From Sediminicoccus rosea (GTDB lineage Bacteria > Pseudomonadota > Alphaproteobacteria > Acetobacterales > Acetobacteraceae): a stretch of 64,000 nt of DNA. Position 1 is the first letter of the stretch; every line of letters begins with the position of its first letter. The notes below the pieces were generated by a model. It had not been told where the DNA came from. It saw nothing but the letters and a program-made list of their open reading frames with translations, and did not search any database. Shown here piece by piece: positions 59,690 to 64,000 of this stretch. The stretch spans positions 4,241,001-4,305,000 of the forward strand of contig NZ_CP137852.1 of the NCBI RefSeq assembly GCF_033547095.1, in the 5' to 3' direction. The position numbers and the translations under genes are program-made.

Positions 59690-60277
59690 ATGAAGCAGCG
59701 TGTCCCCTTCACCGCCCTCTCCGACCGCCAGTGGGACGCCCTGCGACCCTATGTCCGGGCCCAGACCGGACCGGCGGGCCGCAAGACGGCCGATCTGCGC
59801 GAGCGGATGAACGCCATCCTCTTCCTGCTTTCCACCGATGCCCCCTGGCGGGAATTGCCCGAACGCTGCGGTTCGCCTGGCACCGTCTCCCGCCATTTCC
59901 GGCGCCTGACCCATGGCGGGCTCTGGGAGCATCTGCTGGAGGCGCTGCATGATCTCGGCCCGCGCCACCCGCTCCAGCAGCTCCGCCGCCTGATCTTCCG
60001 GGGCGCGCGGCGGGCCGCGAGGCTTGTCGGGCTCGGCATCATTGTGCTGGCGAGACGGCTGGGATTTCTCGAAGCCCTGCCAGGCCCCTGCTGGCTCGTC
60101 GCCGATCCGGATTTGTCCAAAACCCTGGTGGCGCTCTTCCGGCGCGAGTTCGAACAGCCGGACCCCGGCCGCTTCCGCCGCTGGTGGCGCGAAAAGGGCA
60201 AGGCCTTCACCAAGGTCTTCGCCATCGCCGGCGGGCGGCCCGGAATGCCGCGCTCCGTCCGCCTCGCTTTGCCGTGA
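59690..60277 (+). CDS. Free-standing IS402/IS5-type DNA-binding protein (DUF4096), no DDE domain
   Basis: The product has 195 residues. Residues 10-85 (LSDRQWDALRPYVRAQTGPAGRKTADLRERMNAILFLLSTDAPWRELPERCGSPGTVSRHFRRLTHGGLWEHLLEAL) match the N-terminal DNA-binding domain of IS5-family transposases. The rest (86-195) contains no DDE catalytic motif: a basic segment (QQLRRLIFRGARRAARLVGLGIIVLARRL) and a tail with FRRWWREKGKAFTKVFAIAGG. No transposase second ORF, inverted repeats or target duplication were found at the flanks. It reads as a domesticated regulator rather than an insertion sequence. Confidence 0.8.
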   Translation: MKQRVPFTALSDRQWDALRPYVRAQTGPAGRKTADLRERMNAILFLLSTDAPWRELPERCGSPGTVSRHFRRLTHGGLWEHLLEALHDLGPRHPLQQLRRLIFRGARRAARLVGLGIIVLARRLGFLEALPGPCWLVADPDLSKTLVALFRREFEQPDPGRFRRWWREKGKAFTKVFAIAGGRPGMPRSVRLALP

Positions 60278-60283
60278 GGCCGC

Positions 60284-61681
60284 TCAGTCCGTCTCTTCGG
60301 CGTAGGGGTTTTCCGTGCCCCGCAACTGCAGGCGGATGGGCACGCCTGGCATGTCGAATTCCTCACGGAAGCCGTTCAGCAGGTAGCGCTGGTAGTCCAG
60401 CGGCAATTGCTCGGCCCGCGTGCCGAAGATCACGATGGTGGGCGGGCGCGCCTTGGGCATGGTGGCGTAGCGCAGCTTCAGGCGCTTGCCGTCCACCAGG
60501 GGCAGCTGGTGCCGCTCCAGCATGTTCGCGAACCAGCGGTTCAGCGCGCCGGTGCCGATGCGGCGGTTCCAGCGCTCATGCGTGCGGCGCACCGCGGGCA
60601 GCAGCTTGTCCACGCCCGCGCCGGTGGCGGCCGAGATGGTCACCACCTCGATGCCGCGCAGCTGGTTCAATGAGGTTTCCAGCGTATCCGCCACGCGGTT
60701 GCGCGCCGCCGCGCGATCTTCCACCGCATCCCACTTGTTCAGCGCGATGACCACGGCGCGGCCCTCGCGCTCGGCCAGGCGGGCGATGCGGATATCCTGC
60801 TCCTCCAGCCCCAGCATCGCGTCGAGGACGAGGATCACGACCTCCGCCTCGCGCAGCGCCGAGATGGAGGAAGCGACGGACATCTCCTCCAGCCGGTGGT
60901 TGATGCGGGCGCGCTTGCGCATGCCCGCCGTATCCACGATGCGGATCGGCCCCAGCTCATCCTGGAAGGCGGCGGCGATGGCGTCGCGCGTCAGACCAGG
61001 CTCGGGCCCGGTGATCATGCGCTCCTCGCCCAGCAGCGTGTTCAGCAGCGTGGACTTGCCCGCATTGGGCCGGCCGAGGATGGCCAGGCGCAGCAGCTTG
61101 GCATCGCCCTCCTCCGGCTCGGGCACTTCCTCGGGCAGGTGTTCGGCGATGGCCTCCATGAGCCCCGCGATGCCCTCATTGTGCTCGGCCGAGACGGCGA
61201 TGGGATCGCCCAGGCCGAGCTCATACGCCTCCAGCGCGGCCTGCGCGCCGCCCCTGCCCTCGGCCTTGTTGGCGACGAGGATGACGGGCCGGCGCGCGCG
61301 GCGCAGCCAATTGGCGAAGGCACGGTCGGAGGCGGTGATGCCGGTCTTCGTATCCACCACGAAGACCGCGACATCGGCCTGTTCGAGGGCGGCCTCGGAA
61401 CTCGCGCGCATGCGGCCGAACAGCGTCTCGGGGGCGGCTTCCTCAAGGCCCGCCGTGTCCACCAGCAGGATGTTCCGGCCGGCGATCATGGTCTCCGCTT
61501 CCTTGCGGTCGCGCGTCACGCCGGGCGTGTCATCCACGATGGCGATGCGCCGGCCGACCAGCCGGTTGAACAGCGAGGACTTGCCGACATTGGGCCGGCC
61601 CAGGATGGCCACCACCGGCAGGGTGGAGGTGTCGCGATGGCGATACTGGCTGCCGCGTTCCGTCTCGCGTTCACTCGCCAT
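60284..61681 (-). CDS. der: Ribosome-assembly GTPase Der (EngA)
   Basis: The product has 465 residues with two GTPase domains. G1 motifs are GRPNVGKSSLFNRLVG in the first and GRPNAGKSTLLNTLLGE in the second. The G3/G4 motifs are VDTAGLEE and NKAEG, then DTAGMRKRARI and NKWD. A C-terminal KH-like domain follows (LPLVDGKRLKLRYATMPKARPPTIVIFGTRAEQLPLDYQRYLLNGFREEFDMPGVPIRLQLRG). It is essential for 50S subunit maturation. Order yfgM-bamB-der matches enterobacteria. Confidence 0.98.
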   Translation of the reverse strand: MASERETERGSQYRHRDTSTLPVVAILGRPNVGKSSLFNRLVGRRIAIVDDTPGVTRDRKEAETMIAGRNILLVDTAGLEEAAPETLFGRMRASSEAALEQADVAVFVVDTKTGITASDRAFANWLRRARRPVILVANKAEGRGGAQAALEAYELGLGDPIAVSAEHNEGIAGLMEAIAEHLPEEVPEPEEGDAKLLRLAILGRPNAGKSTLLNTLLGEERMITGPEPGLTRDAIAAAFQDELGPIRIVDTAGMRKRARINHRLEEMSVASSISALREAEVVILVLDAMLGLEEQDIRIARLAEREGRAVVIALNKWDAVEDRAAARNRVADTLETSLNQLRGIEVVTISAATGAGVDKLLPAVRRTHERWNRRIGTGALNRWFANMLERHQLPLVDGKRLKLRYATMPKARPPTIVIFGTRAEQLPLDYQRYLLNGFREEFDMPGVPIRLQLRGTENPYAEETD

Positions 61682-61696
61682 GGGAAAAGCGGCGCA

Positions 61697-63085
61697 TCAG
61701 CCGACCCCGCGCAGGGCCACGACGTTGCCGCCATCGGTGAGCAGATAGACGCTGTTGTTCACCACGACGGGCTGCAGGCTGCTGCCATCGGGGATGCGGG
61801 AGCGGGCGAGGATGTCGCCATTCTCGGCATTCACCTCGAAGAGCTGCGCGTGGCTGCCGGTGATGAGCAGGCGCCCGCCCGCCAGCAGCGGCGGCCCCCA
61901 GGTGATGGGATCGCGGCTGCGCGCCTCATTGGCGAAGGCGGGGAGCGGCGTGATCCAGCGCACCAGGCCCTCGTCGCGCGACATGCAGACGAGCGAGCCC
62001 GCGCGGGTCAGCAGGTAGACCCAGTCGCCGGCGACGGAGGGGGTCTGCGTGCCGCCCACCTCGCGCTCCCAGACGCGGCGGCCCGAGCGCAGGTCGAGCG
62101 AGGTGGAGGCCCCGCCCATGCCGACGGCGAAGACGCGGCCACGATCAATCACGGGCAGCGCGGTGATGGCGCCGATGTCGGCGATGGAGACGCCGCCGCG
62201 CGAGGTGCCGAGGCTCTCGCTCCATTGCACGCGGCCATCGGCGATGCGGAAGCAGACCACCTCGCCCGAGGGGAAGCCGCCGACGGCGACGTCACCCTCG
62301 ACGGCCGGGCTCGGCAGGCCGAGCGGCAGGGCCTGCACGGGCGTCGCGCGGAAGGTCCAGACGCGCGTGCCGTCCTCGGCGGACAGGCCGAGCAATTGAT
62401 TCTCGATGGTCGGCACCAGGATACGGTTGCCCGCGACGGCGAGGCCGCCGCGCGCGGGCGCGGGCAGGGCCGCGCGCCAGCGGATCTCGCCCGAGGCCGG
62501 GTCGATCGCCATGATCTCGGCGAGGCCGGTCGCGCAATAGAGCGTGCCCTCGGCATAGGCGATGGCGCCGCCCACCGCGCCGTCGCGGTCGCGCCGGGGG
62601 CGGGTGTCGGTCTGCCAGCGGCGGCCGCCGCGCGCCACGTCGATCGCCGTGACCCAGCCGAAGGCATCCACCGCGAAGACCGTGTCGCCCACGACGCGGG
62701 GCGCCGCGGTGAGGCGCTGGCGGTAGCCGGTGCCCGAGCCGATGGAGGTGTTCCAGACCTGGCCGATCGGGCTCGGCAGGGAGAGGTGGCCGGGGGCATG
62801 GCCGGCATTGCCGCCGGCCGTCGTCCACTCGGTGTTGAGCACCGGCGCCGGCAGGGTGAAGGGGCGGTTGGCGGCCGAGGGGTCCACGGCCAGCCCGCGC
62901 TCGACCGCCATGACGGGCAGGCGCTCGCCCGGCAGCGGCGTCTTGCTCTGGCCGAGGGCGGCATCCACCCAGTCGCGCGCCGTGTCGCAGCCGGCGAGCA
63001 GCGTGGCGCTGCCGAGGAGGGCGGCGCGACGGCCGATCTGGCCACGGCTCAGGCCCTGGTTCCGGGCGGGGGTGCGGTCTTGCAT
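61697..63085 (-). CDS. bamB: BamB-like beta-propeller lipoprotein
   Basis: The product has 462 residues. A lipobox (LLGSATLLAGC, Cys33) follows a basic N-terminus, so it is probably lipidated at the periplasmic side. The rest is a PQQ-type beta-propeller, with blades marked by Ala-x-Asp-x-x-x-Gly-x-x-x-Trp patterns such as VTAIDVARGGRRWQTD, MAIDPASGEIRWRA and STSLDLRSGRRVWERE. By synteny with der and yfgM it is the BamB subunit of outer-membrane protein assembly. E. coli BamB is about 390 residues; this one has a longer N-terminal part. Confidence 0.88.
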   Translation of the reverse strand: MQDRTPARNQGLSRGQIGRRAALLGSATLLAGCDTARDWVDAALGQSKTPLPGERLPVMAVERGLAVDPSAANRPFTLPAPVLNTEWTTAGGNAGHAPGHLSLPSPIGQVWNTSIGSGTGYRQRLTAAPRVVGDTVFAVDAFGWVTAIDVARGGRRWQTDTRPRRDRDGAVGGAIAYAEGTLYCATGLAEIMAIDPASGEIRWRAALPAPARGGLAVAGNRILVPTIENQLLGLSAEDGTRVWTFRATPVQALPLGLPSPAVEGDVAVGGFPSGEVVCFRIADGRVQWSESLGTSRGGVSIADIGAITALPVIDRGRVFAVGMGGASTSLDLRSGRRVWEREVGGTQTPSVAGDWVYLLTRAGSLVCMSRDEGLVRWITPLPAFANEARSRDPITWGPPLLAGGRLLITGSHAQLFEVNAENGDILARSRIPDGSSLQPVVVNNSVYLLTDGGNVVALRGVG

Positions 63086-63742
63086 CTAGCTTCCCAATCC
63101 TTGCAGCAGGCGGCTTGCGCGCTCGCGCAGGCCCTGCGGCGTGGTCGCATCGGCCAGCACCGCCTGCAGCGCGCGGCGGGCCTGTTCGGTGTTGCCGCGC
63201 TTCAGCGCGGCCAGCGCCAGCACCTCCTGCGCGGAGGCGCGCCAGGGGGCGCCAGGGACGGCGAGCGGACCCATCCGCGCCTCGATCACCGCGGCATCGC
63301 CCTGGTCCAGCGCATGCAGGCCCCAGAGCACGGTGGCGAGGTCGCGGTAGAGCGGGTCCACCTCATTGTCGCGCGAGATCGCCTCCCAGGCGGCGAGGGC
63401 GGCGTCGAGCTGGCCGGTCTCGGCCAGCAGGGCGGCGGCGCGCAGGCGGGCGAGGGTGCGGTAGCCGGCGGGCGCGCCCTGGGCGAGGCCGGCGAATCGC
63501 TCGGCGGAGGCGCGCAGGTCGGCGCCTTCGGCCGCCGCGTCGCGAGCCGCGGTGAGGAAGGCCTGGCCGGCCTGCGCGGCCTCGCGCCGTTCATACCAGC
63601 GCCAGCCTTCCCAGCCGCCCACGCCGGCGATGGCCAGCAGGAGCGCGCCGAAAGCGAACCCGCCATAGCGCTGGGCAAGCTTCTTCGCCCGTTCGGCGCG
63701 AAGCTCCTCATCCACTTCATCAATCAAGTCCGGCAAGGTCAC
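63086..63742 (-). CDS. YfgM-like tetratricopeptide protein
   Basis: The product has 218 residues from GTG 63742, which gives the family-like start VTLPDLIDEVDEELRAERAKKLAQRYGGFAFGALLLAIAGVGGWEGWRWYERREA: a short cytoplasmic segment and a single membrane helix. ATG 63784 or 63808 would add 14-22 residues. The periplasmic part is TPR-like (LAQGAPAGYRTLARLRAAALLAETGQLDAALAAWEAIS). YfgM is an ancillary SecYEG partner in enterobacteria. The next gene, bamB, starts directly at its stop. Confidence 0.85.
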   Translation of the reverse strand: MTLPDLIDEVDEELRAERAKKLAQRYGGFAFGALLLAIAGVGGWEGWRWYERREAAQAGQAFLTAARDAAAEGADLRASAERFAGLAQGAPAGYRTLARLRAAALLAETGQLDAALAAWEAISRDNEVDPLYRDLATVLWGLHALDQGDAAVIEARMGPLAVPGAPWRASAQEVLALAALKRGNTEQARRALQAVLADATTPQGLRERASRLLQGLGS

Positions 63743-63881
63743 GCGCCTTCTGGTTCGGAATCCCAGGCCCTGGGCCCCCAGCATCCTGGGCCCTGCGGTA
63801 TAGAGCATGATCGCCGCCGGGTGAAATCATGCGGCTGGCCCCCCGGCCCCGGCATTCGCCGGGCGTTAACCCGGGGCCGCC

Positions 63882-64000
63882 ATGCTGGCCGCGATGCGCG
63901 CCGCCCTGCCCCTCCTGGCTCTGCTGGCCGCCCCGCTTCCGCTGGGCGGTTGCGACACCGCGGGCCTCGCCATCGCGGGCGCGGCGAGCGTCGCCTCGAT
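63882..64000 (+). CDS. Lipoprotein, 5' part only
   Basis: The frame starts at ATG 63882 and runs off the window, giving 39 residues: MLAAMRAALPLLALLAAPLPLGG then Cys24 in the lipobox LGGC, followed by DTAGLAIAGAASVAS. It is divergent from the yfgM-like gene across about 140 nt. The function cannot be judged from this fragment. Confidence 0.7.
   Translation, partial: MLAAMRAALPLLALLAAPLPLGGCDTAGLAIAGAASVAS

Noticed and set aside
59690-60277. Complete insertion sequence around the DUF4096 gene
   Set aside because: No terminal inverted repeats, no DDE ORF and no target duplication were found; the flanks are an ordinary divergent promoter and the der gene end.

Overview
The window comes from a GC-rich (about 70% GC by eye) alphaproteobacterial chromosome. 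Three things point to Acetobacteraceae, in the Roseomonas/Roseococcus neighbourhood: many solute-binding proteins of the Bug, TRAP and ABC types, gene-dense runs with ATGA/GTGA overlaps, and paired GC hairpins after ppdK of a kind common in that family. The assignment is inference; no rRNA or tRNA gene is present to anchor it. Both window edges cut genes: the end of a DUF4212 symporter subunit on the left and the start of a lipoprotein on the right.

Layout. 1-4.7 kb: a two-part sodium:solute symporter with a strong terminator, three small membrane proteins, dapB and a cupin. 4.5-10.2 kb: a divergent AraC/MFS pair, then an OxyR-type regulator, a TerB-like protein, an acyl-CoA dehydrogenase and a VOC protein, closely spaced. 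10.1-15.7 kb: a MarR regulator divergent from a TRAP transporter operon that ends in a probable pseudo-hydratase, then an EAL phosphodiesterase. 15.7-22.1 kb: a DUF3237/HMG-CoA-lyase-like operon and a TetR-controlled RND efflux pump. 22.2-29.4 kb: a PcaC-like protein, an orphan Bug protein, a TauD dioxygenase, an RMD1-family protein and a rhodanese, then an NMT1-type ABC importer followed by an arylmalonate-decarboxylase-like enzyme. 29.4-33.8 kb: a proline-rich ORF, a TonB-dependent receptor and a gamma-glutamyltransferase. 33.9-39.7 kb: housekeeping glyQ, glyS and ppdK. 39.8-45 kb: an HMG-CoA-lyase-like protein, a CaiB CoA-transferase, a VOC protein and a LysR regulator, plus a peptide-type binding protein. 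45.1-48.7 kb: sdhCDAB. 49-51.4 kb: a second Bug protein, a DUF3052-like protein, a small secreted protein and a non-coding AT-rich island. 51.4-58.1 kb: an eight-gene acyl-CoA catabolism operon (CoA-transferase A/B, two acyl-CoA dehydrogenases, enoyl-CoA hydratase, HCCA-isomerase-like protein, amidase, lipoprotein). 58.2-58.7 kb: four 146-bp tandem repeats. 58.7-64 kb: a PEP-mutase/isocitrate-lyase-like gene, a free-standing transposase-type DNA-binding protein, and der, a bamB-like gene and a yfgM-like gene in the enterobacterial order.

Taken together the window describes an organism that scavenges organic and aromatic acids through many uptake systems and feeds CoA esters into beta-oxidation-like modules and the TCA cycle. 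I found no CRISPR array, toxin-antitoxin pair, prophage or complete insertion sequence. The points most worth following up are the 146-bp repeat block upstream of the CoA-transferase operon, the isolated DUF4096 protein with its palindromic promoter, a CTG start that overlaps a stop in the RMD1 gene, a palindrome that buries the ribosome-binding site of the RND operon, and enzymes that have lost canonical catalytic residues.
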